A DNA stretch of 64,000 bases from Microbacterium aurantiacum (GCF_021654035.1 NZ_JAJPDW010000004.1:1-64000); one strand, 5' to 3'; positions 51,299 through 62,626 are shown, numbered from the stretch's first letter. Numbers and translations are program-made. Notes: generated by a model from the sequence alone, not told the origin.

Positions 51299-51853
51299 GT
51301 GGTATTCATTCATGACACCAAGCGCACGCTGATGATGGTTGTCGACCTGGTGAACACCCTCCCGGACGGGGAACGAGAGGACGGGCTCGCGACGGTCGAC
51401 GACCTCCGGGCCTTCCTCTCCCGGCATCCGTACAGCGGCGTCGTCCGGCTCGACGACACAGAGCTCGCCGCGGTCCGGCACGTGCGCGCACGCCTGGACG
51501 CGCTCTGGGACGTGGACCGCGCCGGCGCGGTGCCGCTGGTCAACTCCATGCTCGAGGACGGCGGCGCCCTCCCCCGCCTGGTCATCCACGACGAGTACGA
51601 CTGGCACATCCACGCGACCTCCGACGACTCCCCCCTCGACGTGCGGATGCTGGTGGAGTCGGCGATGGCGTTCGTCGACGTCATCCGCGCCGACGAATAC
51701 GACCGCATCCGCCGATGCGACGCCGACGACTGCGACGCCGCATACGTGGACTACTCGAAGAACGGGTCCAAGCGCTACTGCGACACCGGCAACTGCGGCA
51801 ACCGCATGAACGTCATCGCGTACCGCCGTCGGAGGGCGTCAGGAATCGGGTGA
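51299..51853 (+). CDS. CGNR zinc-finger (ABATE-domain) protein
   Basis: A 184-residue protein: an N-terminal ABATE-type domain (VFIHDTKRTLMMVVDLVNTL onward) and a C-terminal CGNR zinc finger with cysteines in RRCDADDCDA, YCDTGNCGNR (about 142-175). Such proteins are predicted DNA-binding regulators. The GTG at 51299 is preferred over the ATG at 51278 because AGGAG lies six bases upstream and the family begins just before the HDT motif. A divergent EamA exporter is a plausible target. The 3' end overlaps the convergent hydrolase gene by 41 bases. Confidence 0.85.
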   Translation: MVFIHDTKRTLMMVVDLVNTLPDGEREDGLATVDDLRAFLSRHPYSGVVRLDDTELAAVRHVRARLDALWDVDRAGAVPLVNSMLEDGGALPRLVIHDEYDWHIHATSDDSPLDVRMLVESAMAFVDVIRADEYDRIRRCDADDCDAAYVDYSKNGSKRYCDTGNCGNRMNVIAYRRRRASGIG

Positions 51854-52712
51854 CGGCCGCGGCCGCGACCCCCGGAGTCTCGTAGTGGATCAGGTGCCCG
51901 ACGTCGGGGATCTCGACGAGCGCGGCATCCGGGAAGAGTGTCGCGAGATGGCGCTCGGCTTCGATCGGGGTGATGTCGTCCTTCTGCGCGGCGATCAGAA
52001 GGGTCGGCTGCGCGATGGCCGGTGCGAACTCGCGCACGTCGTGCGACACCGAGGCGACGAATGCGTCGTGCAGCACATCGCGATCGGCGAACCGGGAGAA
52101 GTACGTGTCGTGCTGGTCGTGGATGAAGCGACGCAGGTCGGCGTCGCGCGTCTTGGCCATCGACACGCTCATCACGCGGACGATCGCGCCGTTGCGCAGG
52201 AGCGCATCGCCGATCGGCTTCGGCAGACGCGCACCGCTCCAGTAGTAGAACACCGCGAGTCGGGTCAGGATGCCGCGCGGCCCCTCGAGGGCGGGGGCTC
52301 CGATCGGATTCACCAGGATGACGCGCGGCGTCTCCAGCCCATCCGCGACGGCGGCCGCCACGACGATCGAACCGAACGAATGCCCGAGGATCACCGCCCC
52401 CGGCGCCACGGTACCGGCGAACGCGCGCAACCATCCCGCATAGGTCCGCAGATCGTGGCGCACTCCGGGCAGCGGGGGCGTCTCGCCGAAGCCCGGAAGA
52501 TCGGGCGAGATGATCCGGACTCCGTCGAGGTGCGCGACGACCGGCTCGAGACCGTGGTGCTCGCCGCGGAAGCCGTGCACAGCGACGATCGTCGTCGCCG
52601 CATCGGCGGGCCCGTAGACCCAGTACACCGTCGTCGCCCCCCGCACCTCGACCTCGTGCCGTTCGACCGGAATCGCGTCGAGGAGTTCGGCGTAGGGGTG
52701 GGGTGCGGGCAT
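51813..52712 (-). CDS. Alpha/beta hydrolase
   Basis: A 299-residue hydrolase of the soluble alpha/beta fold: VAVHGFRGEHHG oxyanion loop (about 43-55), nucleophile elbow LGHSFGS near 108-114 with Ser, a helical cap (about 140-215), acid in AAQKDDITP and His in VGHLIHYE. It may act on esters or lactones; no neighbour points to a pathway. The ATG at 52712 is six bases after TAGACT (minus strand), so the mRNA is probably leaderless. Confidence 0.88.
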   Translation of the reverse strand: MPAPHPYAELLDAIPVERHEVEVRGATTVYWVYGPADAATTIVAVHGFRGEHHGLEPVVAHLDGVRIISPDLPGFGETPPLPGVRHDLRTYAGWLRAFAGTVAPGAVILGHSFGSIVVAAAVADGLETPRVILVNPIGAPALEGPRGILTRLAVFYYWSGARLPKPIGDALLRNGAIVRVMSVSMAKTRDADLRRFIHDQHDTYFSRFADRDVLHDAFVASVSHDVREFAPAIAQPTLLIAAQKDDITPIEAERHLATLFPDAALVEIPDVGHLIHYETPGVAAAAVTRFLTPSDGGTR

Positions 52713-52718
52713 CCCCCG

Positions 52719-52724
52719 AGTCTA
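52719..52724 (-). promoter_or_regulatory. -10 box of the alpha/beta hydrolase gene (leaderless type)
   Basis: TAGACT on the minus strand, CGGGGG, then the ATG at 52712. Confidence 0.55.
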
Positions 52725-52862
52725 CGAGCCCTCCGCGCGCCGCCCGCGTGAACACGATCGCGTCGATGTGCAGGATCACGGATGCCGAGACGCCAGGGGC
52801 TCCGTCATCGTGCACATCTCCGTCATCCTGCGCGGCCTCCCGGCGGTGTCGGAGGAGAGCCC

Positions 52863-52868
52863 TACCGT
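52863..52868 (+). promoter_or_regulatory. -10 box of the exonuclease gene (leaderless type)
   Basis: TACCGT, then GGGCGCC, then the ATG at 52876. The spacing decides this start over upstream in-frame codons. Confidence 0.5.
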
Positions 52869-52875
52869 GGGCGCC

Positions 52876-53595
52876 ATGGACTCGCAGCTCGCCCTGTTCG
52901 ACGCCCCCGACTGGATGCGGGTCATCGGCGTGTTCGACCTCGAGACGACCGGGGTCGATGTCCGCTCCGACCGCATCGTCACCGCTCACGTCGGCGTCCT
53001 CGACGCCACGGGACGCGTCCTCGAGGCCCGCGACTGGCTCGCGGATCCCGGAATCCCGATCCCCGACGGCGCTGCGGCCATCCACGGGATCACCACCGCG
53101 CGCGCACGCACGGAAGGCCGCCCGGCGCGCGAGGTCGTCGCCGAGGTGCTCGATGCGCTCCGCGCGCTCTTCGCGGCCGGGACGCCCGTCGTCGCCTACA
53201 ACGCGCCCTACGACTTCTCGCTCTTGAAGAACGAGGCACGGCGGCACGGTCTCGACCCGATCGACGCGCCCGCCCCCGTCATCGATCCGCTCGTCGTCGA
53301 CAAGACCTACGACCGGTGGCGGCGCGGCAAACGGACCCTCTCGGCGGTGGCCGCGCACTACGCGGTGCGCCTGGACGACGCGCACGAGGCATCCGCCGAC
53401 GCGATCGCGGCGGGACGCGTCGCGCAGGCTCTTGCGGAGCGCTTCGCCCCCTGGCTGCCCACGACGGCGACCGAACTCCACACCCGTCAGATCGCGTGGG
53501 CACGTGCCCAGGCGGACAGCCTGACCGAGTACTTCATCTCGATCGGGCGACTCGACCCCGACGACCGCATCGACGGCAGCTGGCCCATCCGATGA
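52876..53595 (+). CDS. DnaQ-like 3'-5' exonuclease (DEDDh)
   Basis: A 239-residue exonuclease. ExoI motif is VFDLETTG with Asp21 and Glu23; ExoII is AYNAPYDFSLL near 112-122; ExoIII is DAHEASADAIA near 172-182 with the His and last Asp. It resembles the epsilon proofreading subunit and stand-alone actinobacterial DnaQ-like proteins; it lacks a polymerase-binding tail of known type. It likely has a DNA repair or RNA trimming role. The transcript ends at a strong hairpin shared with rpmE. Confidence 0.9.
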   Translation: MDSQLALFDAPDWMRVIGVFDLETTGVDVRSDRIVTAHVGVLDATGRVLEARDWLADPGIPIPDGAAAIHGITTARARTEGRPAREVVAEVLDALRALFAAGTPVVAYNAPYDFSLLKNEARRHGLDPIDAPAPVIDPLVVDKTYDRWRRGKRTLSAVAAHYAVRLDDAHEASADAIAAGRVAQALAERFAPWLPTTATELHTRQIAWARAQADSLTEYFISIGRLDPDDRIDGSWPIR

Positions 53596-53606
53596 ATCGC
53601 CCCGGA

Positions 53607-53644
53607 ATGAACGAAGACCCCGCCGGAGCGGGGTCTTCGTTCAT
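53607..53644. terminator. Bidirectional terminator between exonuclease and rpmE
   Basis: A 17-base perfect stem (ATGAACGAAGACCCCGC, 53607-53623, complement 53628-53644) with the 4-base loop CGGA, between convergent genes. Confidence 0.92.
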
Positions 53645-53652
53645 CGCAGGGC

Positions 53653-53904
53653 TTACTTGGAGCCGAAGTTCTTGAAGCGCTGGTTGAACTTCTCGACACG
53701 GCCGGCGGAGTCCATGATGCGCTGCTTGCCCGTGTAGAACGGGTGCGAGGCGGAGGAGATCTCGACGTCGATGACGGGGTACTCCACGCCGTCCAGCTCG
53801 ATGGTCTTGTCGCTGGACACGGTCGAGCGCGTGAGGAAGGTGTCGCCCGAACCGAGGTCGCGGAACACGACGGCCTTGTAGTCGGGGTGGATGTCAGTCT
53901 TCAT
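53653..53904 (-). CDS. rpmE2: Ribosomal protein bL31, type B (zinc-free)
   Basis: An 83-residue 50S subunit protein. [20 protein letters not shown] and [20 protein letters not shown] are typical of type B L31, which lacks the CxxC zinc ribbon of type A. Type B is often induced under zinc limitation via Zur, but I see no convincing Zur palindrome in the 70 bases upstream, so it may be the main L31 here. The ATG at 53904 follows AAGGA. Confidence 0.95.
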   Translation of the reverse strand: MKTDIHPDYKAVVFRDLGSGDTFLTRSTVSSDKTIELDGVEYPVIDVEISSASHPFYTGKQRIMDSAGRVEKFNQRFKNFGSK

Positions 53905-53972
53905 GATGATCCTTGCGGGAGGCTTCGAAAGTCTGCGGTGCGCGTGCACCAAGGGACGAGTCTATCAGGAGG

Positions 53973-54779
53973 TCAGGCGTTCGCCGAACCGGGGGCGCGC
54001 GAGGCGCGCGCGGCGAACCGCCCCTCCGCCTCGGTGAGGGTGATCGGCACCCCGAACGCCTCGGTGAGCGCCTCCGCCGTGAGGGTCTCGGCGATCGGTC
54101 CGGCCGCGACCGCGCGGCCCTCGGCGAGGAGCAGGACGTGCGTGAATCCGATGGGGATCTCCTCGACGTGGTGGGTGACCATCACCATCGCGGGCGTGCT
54201 CGGCGCCTGCGCGTACCCGCTCAGCAGCGCCAGGAGCTCTTCCCGCGCCCCGAGGTCGAGACTCGCGGTGGGCTCGTCGAGGAGGAGGAGTTCCGGGTCG
54301 GTCATGACGGCGCGGGCGATCTGCACGCGCTTCTGCTCGCCGTCGCTGAGCGTGCCGAACGTGCGGTCGGCCAGGTGATCGAGGTTCCACTCGGCCAGGA
54401 CGCGGAGCGCCCGCCGCTCATCGATGTCCTCGTAGTCCTCGCGCCACCGACCGACGACGGAGAACGCAGCCGTCAGGACGACGTCGAGCACCGTCTCCTC
54501 CGGCGGCACGCGCCGCGCCATCGCCGAGGAGGCGAAGCCGATCCGGGGGCGCAGCTCGAACACGTCCGTTCGGCCGAGCTGCTCGCCGAGGATCGACACT
54601 CGCCCCGAGGTGGGGTGCAGCAGCGTGTCGGCGAGCTGGAGGAGGGTCGTCTTCCCGGCGCCGTTCGGGCCGAGGATCACCCAGCGCTGATCGTCTTCGA
54701 CGGACCAGTCGAGGTGATCGACGATGTTGCGGGCGTTTCGGCGGACGACGACATCGGAGAACTCGAGCACCTGCGGCAT
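53973..54779 (-). CDS. ABC transporter ATP-binding protein
   Basis: A 268-residue ATPase: Walker A GPNGAGKT (37-44), signature LSDGEQKR (144-151), Walker B LLLLDEP (164-170) and H-loop MVTHHVEE. It matches actinobacterial YlmA/ModF-like iron-type ATPases that lack a partner membrane gene; none is adjacent. The ATG at 54779 follows the -10 box TAGGCT by seven bases, and that box starts with the TAG stop codon of the upstream glycosyltransferase gene. The transported compound is unknown. Confidence 0.88.
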   Translation of the reverse strand: MPQVLEFSDVVVRRNARNIVDHLDWSVEDDQRWVILGPNGAGKTTLLQLADTLLHPTSGRVSILGEQLGRTDVFELRPRIGFASSAMARRVPPEETVLDVVLTAAFSVVGRWREDYEDIDERRALRVLAEWNLDHLADRTFGTLSDGEQKRVQIARAVMTDPELLLLDEPTASLDLGAREELLALLSGYAQAPSTPAMVMVTHHVEEIPIGFTHVLLLAEGRAVAAGPIAETLTAEALTEAFGVPITLTEAEGRFAARASRAPGSANA

Positions 54780-54786
54780 GCCGCCC

Positions 54787-54792
54787 AGCCTA
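54787..54792 (-). promoter_or_regulatory. -10 box of the ABC ATPase gene, built on the glgM stop codon
   Basis: TAGGCT on the minus strand, GGGCGGC, then the ATG at 54779. The first three bases are the TAG stop codon of the upstream gene. Confidence 0.55.
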
Positions 54793-55983
54793 TCTGCCGG
54801 TGGCGCGCAACTCGGTGTAGAGCGCCTCGGTCTGCGCGGCGATCGACGCCCAGCTGAAGTCCTGGCGCGCGCGGGCGCGTCCGGCCTCGCCGTAGGCGCG
54901 CGCACGCTCGGGGTCGCTCACCACCTCGGTGAGGACGCGGGCGAGGTCGGCGACGAACGCGTCGGGATCCGTGGGGGTTCCGGTGCCGTCCTGCACCTGA
55001 TCGATCGGGACGATCCTGCCGGTGACGCCGTCGACGACCACCTCGGGAATGCCTCCGGTCCCCGTGCCGACGACCGCGGCCCCGCAGGCCATCGCCTCGA
55101 GGTTGACGATGCCGAGCGGCTCGTAGACCGAGGGGCAGACGAACGTCGTCGCGGCGGTGAGGATCGCGCACAGTTCGGGGCGCGGCAGGAGCCGGTCGAT
55201 CCAGACGACGCCGTCCCGCGTGGCCTGAAGCCCGCGGACGAGGCCTTCGACCTCCGCGAGGATCTGCGGGGTGTCCGGGGCGCCGGCGCACAGCACCACC
55301 TGGACCTCCGGCGGGAGGGACTCGACGGCACGCAGGAGGAACGGCAGTCCCTTCTGCCGCGTGATGCGCCCGACGAAGACGACGGACGGGCGCGCGGGAT
55401 CGATGCCGAGGCCGCGCAGGAGATCGGGATCCTCGACGGGATGCCAACTGTCAGTGTCGATGCCGTTGTAGATGACCCGCACCTTCGCGGGGTCCAGGGC
55501 CGGGTAGCTGCGGAGTATGTCCGCGCGCATCCCCTCGCTCACCGCCACCACCGCCGCCGCACCCTCGTACGCCGTCTTCTCGATGTAGCTCGACACCGCG
55601 TACCCGCCACCGAGCTGCTCCGCCTTCCAGGGCCGGAGCGGTTCGAGGCTGTGCGCGGTGACGACGTGCGGGATGCCGTGCAGGAGCGCCGCGAGGTGCC
55701 CCGCGAAGTTGGCGTACCACGTGTGGGAGTGGACGATGTCGGCACCGGCGACGTCTCCGACGATCTCGAGGTCAGTGCCGAGCGTCTGGAGCGCGGCGTT
55801 CGCGTCCCGAAGTCCCTCGGGCACGGGGTACGAGGACGTGCCTGCCTCGTCGCGCGACGCTCCGAAGGCGCGGACGCGCACGTCCACCTCCGCGCGCAGC
55901 GCGCGGACGAGCTCGGTCACGTGGACTCCCGCTCCGCCGTAGATCTCGGGCGGGTATTCCTTCGTGATGATGTCGACGCGCAT
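54790..55983 (-). CDS. glgM: GT4 glycosyltransferase, glycogen synthase / maltose-1-phosphate synthase
   Basis: A 397-residue GT-B enzyme. MRVDIITKEYPPEIYGGAGVHV starts the family, HSHTWYANFAG lies near 85-95, and VGRITRQKGLPFLL and EPLGIVNLEAMACG (with the retaining-type E-x7-E) mark the donor site. It uses ADP-glucose made by GlgC, encoded divergently 46 bases away. In mycobacteria the same pair is Rv1212c/Rv1213 and makes maltose-1-phosphate for glycogen. The ATG at 55983 is six bases after TAGCGT. Confidence 0.92.
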   Translation of the reverse strand: MRVDIITKEYPPEIYGGAGVHVTELVRALRAEVDVRVRAFGASRDEAGTSSYPVPEGLRDANAALQTLGTDLEIVGDVAGADIVHSHTWYANFAGHLAALLHGIPHVVTAHSLEPLRPWKAEQLGGGYAVSSYIEKTAYEGAAAVVAVSEGMRADILRSYPALDPAKVRVIYNGIDTDSWHPVEDPDLLRGLGIDPARPSVVFVGRITRQKGLPFLLRAVESLPPEVQVVLCAGAPDTPQILAEVEGLVRGLQATRDGVVWIDRLLPRPELCAILTAATTFVCPSVYEPLGIVNLEAMACGAAVVGTGTGGIPEVVVDGVTGRIVPIDQVQDGTGTPTDPDAFVADLARVLTEVVSDPERARAYGEAGRARARQDFSWASIAAQTEALYTELRATGR

Positions 55984-55989
55984 GATCGA

Positions 55990-55995
55990 ACGCTA
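55990..55995 (-). promoter_or_regulatory. -10 box of glgM (leaderless type)
   Basis: TAGCGT on the minus strand, TCGATC, then the ATG at 55983. Confidence 0.6.
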
Positions 55996-56016
55996 GTACA
56001 CCGGCCCAACGCGCCA

Positions 56017-56022
56017 TAGTGT
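56017..56022 (+). promoter_or_regulatory. -10 box of glgC (leaderless type)
   Basis: TAGTGT, GTTCCC, then the ATG at 56029. The glgM and glgC boxes are 21 bases apart, facing away from each other. Confidence 0.6.
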
Positions 56023-56028
56023 GTTCCC

Positions 56029-57273
<1,245 letters not shown>

Positions 57274-57295
57274 CGGGCCGTGCGCCCGCGAACGA

Positions 57296-57301
57296 TAGCC
57301 T
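57296..57301 (+). promoter_or_regulatory. -10 box of serB (leaderless type)
   Basis: TAGCCT, CGAGGG, then the ATG at 57308. Confidence 0.55.
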
Positions 57302-57307
57302 CGAGGG

Positions 57308-57952
57308 ATGCCTGACGCCCGCGCGCGACTCCTCGTGGTCCTGGATGCCGACTCCACCCTGATCCGCAACGAGGTGATCGAACTCCTCGCGGACGAGGCG
57401 GGTCGCGGTGACGAGGTCGCCGCCGCGACCGAGGCCGCGATGCGCGGAGAGGTGGACTTCGCCACCAGCCTCCGCTCCCGCGTCGCGGCGTTGAGGGGCG
57501 TGCCCGTCTCGGCGTTCGCCCGCGTCCGTTCACGGGTCGAACCCACCCCGGGTGTCCGGGAGCTGATCGCCGCCGTGCACGCGCGGGACGGCGTGGTCGG
57601 CGTCGTGTCCGGGGGCTTCCACGAGATCCTCGACCATGTCGCACCCGACCTCGGCGTCGATCGCTGGCGGGCAAACCGACTCGGCGAGCACGACGGCGTC
57701 CTCGACGGAACGGTCACCGGCGAGATCGTCGATGCCAAGGCGAAGGCCCGCACCCTCTCGGGCTGGGCGGACGACCTCGGCGTCCCCTACGGGCGGACCA
57801 TCGCCATCGGCGACGGCGCGAACGACCTGGAGATGATGGGAATCGCGGCGCTCGGTCTCGCCTTCAACGCCAAGCCGACCGTCCGGACGCACGCGGACCT
57901 CGTCATCGGTCCGGTCGACCTGCGCGAGGTCATCCCGCTCCTGCCCCGGTGA
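57308..57952 (+). CDS. serB: Phosphoserine phosphatase
   Basis: A 214-residue HAD phosphatase for the last step of serine synthesis. The nucleophile motif is LDADSTLI (Asp13, Asp15), with VVSGGFHEILDHVA (motif II), DAKAKAR (motif III Lys) and AIGDGANDLEMM (motif IV). It lacks the N-terminal ACT domains of many SerB proteins, so feedback by serine through those is not expected. It is 34 bases downstream of glgC but has its own promoter. Confidence 0.93.
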   Translation: MPDARARLLVVLDADSTLIRNEVIELLADEAGRGDEVAAATEAAMRGEVDFATSLRSRVAALRGVPVSAFARVRSRVEPTPGVRELIAAVHARDGVVGVVSGGFHEILDHVAPDLGVDRWRANRLGEHDGVLDGTVTGEIVDAKAKARTLSGWADDLGVPYGRTIAIGDGANDLEMMGIAALGLAFNAKPTVRTHADLVIGPVDLREVIPLLPR

Positions 57953-57973
57953 CCGGCGCAGGCGAGTCGGGCG

Positions 57974-58684
57974 TCAGTGCCCCATGCCGAGACCGCCGTC
58001 GACCGGGATGACCGCACCACTGATGTAGGCGGCGTCGTCGGAGGCGATCCACGCCACGACCCCCGCCACCTCATCGGAGGTGGCGAAGCGACCGGCGGGG
58101 ATGTTCTTCTTGTACTCGGCCTGCGTCGCGTCGGGGAGTTCGGCGGTCATGTCCGTCTCGATGAATCCCGGCGCGACGACGTTCGCCGTGATCCCACGGC
58201 CGCCGAGCTCACGGGTGAGGGAGCGCGCGAATCCCACGAGGGCGCTCTTGGATGCCGCGTAGTTCACCTGACCGGCCGAGCCGTAGAGCCCCACGACGCT
58301 GGAGATGAGCACGACCCGTCCCCACCGCGCACGGAGCATGTTCTTGGACGCGCGCTTGACGACCCGGAAGGCACCGCCGAGGTTCGTGGCCACCACGCTG
58401 TCGAAGTCGTCCTCGGTCATCCGCATCAGCAAGGTGTCCTTGGTGATCCCCGCGTTGGCGACGACGATCTCGACCGGGCCGAGGGCTGCCTCGACCTCGG
58501 AGAACGCGGCATCCACCGAGGCGGCGTCGGTGACATCCGCACGGACCGTCAGCGTGCCTTCCGGCCCTTCGCCGGAGCGCGCCGTGACGGCGACCCGATA
58601 TCCGAGGCGCACGAAGCGCTCCGCGATGGCACGGCCGATGCCGCGGTTTCCACCGGTGACGAGGACGACGCGGTCAGTGGACAT
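57974..58684 (-). CDS. fabG: 3-oxoacyl-ACP reductase FabG-like SDR
   Basis: A 236-residue NADPH-dependent reductase. VLVTGGNRGIGRAIAE (about 7-22), VANAGITKD (near 83), SSVVGLYGSAGQVNYAASKSA with the Ser-Tyr-Lys triad in canonical YxxxK spacing, and APGFIETDM. It is very close to FabG1/MabA-type enzymes of fatty acid elongation. The ATG at 58684 follows GGAG. It stands alone, convergent with serB; the -10 candidate TAGGCT lies about 35 bases upstream. Confidence 0.9.
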   Translation of the reverse strand: MSTDRVVLVTGGNRGIGRAIAERFVRLGYRVAVTARSGEGPEGTLTVRADVTDAASVDAAFSEVEAALGPVEIVVANAGITKDTLLMRMTEDDFDSVVATNLGGAFRVVKRASKNMLRARWGRVVLISSVVGLYGSAGQVNYAASKSALVGFARSLTRELGGRGITANVVAPGFIETDMTAELPDATQAEYKKNIPAGRFATSDEVAGVVAWIASDDAAYISGAVIPVDGGLGMGH

Positions 58685-58794
58685 GCACACTCCTGGAGCA
58701 GGTTGCGGGGGAACCGCCCCAGCCTAGCGCCGGGCGGTTTGACACACCCACCCGCCGCTGGAACGCTGGAGTCACACTCGACGAAAGGCTGACC

Positions 58795-59265
58795 GTGAGC
58801 GACAACTCCCCGGGCTCGACCCCCGCCGCTGAAGGATCGGCCCCGACCCCTCCGCCCGCGCCCGGCTACGCGCCGCCGCCGGCATACGCCTCTCCGGCGG
58901 GCGCCGCCCCGAGTTACCCCGCCCCCTCCGGCTACGCCGCCCCCGCCTACCCGCAGGGCACCTCCAGCCCCCAGGGGTACGGCTACCCGTCGGCGCCGAA
59001 GACGAACACGCTCGCGATCGTCTCGCTGGTCTCCTCCCTCGCGGCCCTCGTCATCCTGCCCTTCATCGGCTCGCTCGTCGGTGTGATCACCGGCCACATG
59101 TCGCTGTCGCAGATCAAGCGCACCGGCGAGAACGGGCGCGGCCTCGCTCTGGCCGGCACGATCGTCGGTTGGGTGGGCCTCGGCTTCATCGTCCTCGGCC
59201 TCCTCCTCTTCCTGCTCCTTCTGCTCCCCGCGATCGTGGTCAGCGGCTCCACCTCCTACAGCTGA
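58795..59265 (+). CDS. DUF4190-type membrane protein with Pro/Ala/Tyr-rich N-terminus
   Basis: A 156-residue protein. Residues 1-68 are low-complexity with PGYAPPPAYASP-like repeats. Residues about 70-150 hold two hydrophobic segments with LAIVSLVSSLAALVILPFIG, a short loop (SLSQIKRTGENGRGLALAG) and VGWVGLGFIVLGLLLFLLLL. The conserved Q-I-x-R-T-G/N-x-x-G-RG-L-A loop is the DUF4190 hallmark. The role is unknown; such proteins are common in actinobacterial envelopes. The GTG at 58795 follows GAAAGG. Confidence 0.85.
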   Translation: MSDNSPGSTPAAEGSAPTPPPAPGYAPPPAYASPAGAAPSYPAPSGYAAPAYPQGTSSPQGYGYPSAPKTNTLAIVSLVSSLAALVILPFIGSLVGVITGHMSLSQIKRTGENGRGLALAGTIVGWVGLGFIVLGLLLFLLLLLPAIVVSGSTSYS

Positions 59266-59331
59266 GCGCGCGCAGAACAGACGTGCGCATCCGGAGCCGC
59301 ACCCACCCCACGGGCGTACCCTGGTACCACC

Positions 59332-59721
59332 GTGAGAAACCATCGCCACGCCCCCTCCACCACGTCCCTGCCGCGATCGCCGCGGGACGCGGCGGACGCG
59401 CGGTCGACGCGGTATCTGATCATGATGGCGGCGCGCATCCTGTGCTTCATCCTGATGGTGGTCATCACGCCGTACGGCTGGTACACGTGGATCTTTGGTG
59501 CGGCCGCGGTTCTCCTGCCGTACTTCGCGGTGGTCGACGCGAACGTCGACGACAAGCCGCTGACGGAGGCGCGGGTGGATCCCGAGCGGGCGCTTCCGGC
59601 GTCCGCCAGCGAGCGGCCGGTCCGCGCGGAGGAGCCGCTCGTGATCCGGGTCGAGGAGACGCCGGGCACGACCGCGGTCTTCCGCATCCAGGAGAATCCG
59701 CCGCCCGAGCAGCGCCCGTGA
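59332..59721 (+). CDS. DUF3099 family membrane protein
   Basis: A 129-residue protein. Residues about 27-66 contain RYLIMMAARILCFILMVV and IFGAAAVLLPYFAVVDAN, the two-helix DUF3099 core common to actinobacteria. The C-terminus is hydrophilic and Pro/Glu-rich. It starts a run of three overlapping genes ending in SURF1, which suggests a link to respiratory complex assembly, but the family has no known function. The start is GTG; TACCCT lies nine bases upstream. Confidence 0.85.
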   Translation: MRNHRHAPSTTSLPRSPRDAADARSTRYLIMMAARILCFILMVVITPYGWYTWIFGAAAVLLPYFAVVDANVDDKPLTEARVDPERALPASASERPVRAEEPLVIRVEETPGTTAVFRIQENPPPEQRP

Positions 59722-59945
59722 CCGCGCCGGCGCGCGCCGACTGTTCCCGAGCGGGATGCCGCACCGCGGCACGGTGGCGGATCGACTGGCGCAATCCTCG
59801 CATCCACGGCGCCGACCGGACGAAGACGTGGGTCGCCTGCGACGAGCATCGCGACTACCTCCGCGACTTCCTCACCGCCCGCGACTTCCCCGTCTCGGTC
59901 TCGGCGCTCGGCGCGCGTGACGCGTCGGAGCGGAGGATGTCGTGA
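59718..59945 (+). CDS. Small Cys-rich protein of unknown function
   Basis: A 75-residue protein, easy to overlook. CSRAGC near residue 9 and CDEH near residue 41 are spaced as a possible metal site, with the conserved-looking NPRIHGADRTKTWVACDEH between and after. Similar actinobacterial proteins are often labelled acetone carboxylase, which their size makes implausible. It has GTGA overlaps on both sides, with DUF3099 and SURF1, so all three are co-translated. A zinc-binding role is a guess. Confidence 0.75.
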   Translation: MTAPARADCSRAGCRTAARWRIDWRNPRIHGADRTKTWVACDEHRDYLRDFLTARDFPVSVSALGARDASERRMS

Positions 59946-60834
59946 GCGGCGACCGCGGAGTGAGCATGCAGTCCCTCCCCCGCGCCGGACGGTGGAGCAT
60001 CTACATCGGCTTGGCCGTCCTCTTCGCGATCGCCTGCGTCTGGCTTTCGAATTGGCAGTTCTCGCGCAACGACGACCGTGCGGCGCAGCTCGCATTGGTC
60101 GAGCAGAACTACGACGCCGATCCGGTCGCCCTGGAGGAGGTCATCCCCGTCGGCGACGGGCTCTCCCCCGCGGACGAGTGGCGACCGGTGGTGTTGCGAG
60201 GCGAGTATCTCGCGGCCGAGCAGATCACCGTCCGGAATCGCCCGCATGGCGGAACTTCAGCCTTCGAGGTCCTCGCGCCCTTCCGTCTCTCGGACGGCCG
60301 CGTCGTGATCGTGGACCGGGGCTGGGTGCCTCCCGCCGAGGAAGGCACGGGGCCGGCGGTCGTGCCCGATCCACCGCTCGGCGAGTCCACCGTCATCGTG
60401 CGCCTGCGACCGGAGGAGGCCGCGCCGACATCCGGACGATCCGCGCCCGAGGGGCAGGTCCCGACGATCAACGTCGACCTCATCGGGGGCGAGCTCTCCC
60501 CCGCGACGGCGGACGCGCTCATCGGGGGTGTGTACGGCATCCTCGTCTCGGAGACCCCCGCGGTTGCGGACACCCCCGCGTCGCTCCCCTCTCCGTCGCA
60601 GGACCCCGGGCCGCACCTGTCGTACGCGATTCAGTGGATCCTCTTCGCCCTGATGGGCTTCATCTTCATCGGATATGTGATCCGCACCGAGCGTCGACAC
60701 CGTCTCGAGGACGAGCAGGATGCCAGGGACGACGCCGTGGCACCGCCACCGAGCCGGCGCCGTCGACGCGATCGCGACGCCGATGACGAAGACGCCCTCC
60801 TCGACGCGGACCGCGCACGGGCCACGCGCGGCGC

Positions 60835-60862
<28 letters not shown>
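59942..60862 (+). CDS. SURF1-family cytochrome oxidase assembly protein
   Basis: A 306-residue protein with membrane segments at about 19-38 and 222-242 flanking a periplasmic-side domain (EWRPVVLRGEYLAAEQITVRNRP near 80-102, DGRVVIVDRGWVPP near 117-130). The layout is that of SURF1/Shy1, which helps haem a insertion into cytochrome c oxidase. A charged C-terminal tail of about 60 residues is added. The GTG at 59942 follows GGAGG. Its 3' end overlaps the convergent ABC-F gene by 28 bases. Confidence 0.9.
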
Positions 60863-62433
<1,571 letters not shown>

Positions 62434-62564
62434 AGCGGAGGTCCGTTCGATCGAGGGTGGAGGATGGCCGACGGCCAGCCGCCCAGTCTACCGCCTGACC
62501 GCCCATACAAAGATTCCCTCGTTCCTCCGTCAGAACCCGACAGAGTCGCCGGGGCGCGTCGCCC

Positions 62565-62570
62565 TAGAGT
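62565..62570 (+). promoter_or_regulatory. -10 candidate of bioY
   Basis: TAGAGT, with a GACAGA-like -35 about 19 bases upstream (62549-62554 region). It gives a leader of about 50 bases containing GAAGGAG just before the ATG at 62627. No biotin repressor palindrome is obvious. Confidence 0.5.
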
Positions 62571-62626
62571 GAGACGCGGGATGCCGCCACCGGCGCGGCG
62601 CCCTCCCCTGACGCCGAAGGAGACCC

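Noticed and set aside
53905..53980. Search for a Zur box upstream of the type B L31 gene
   Set aside because: No palindrome of the TGATAATGATTATCA type is present, so zinc-controlled expression is not claimed.
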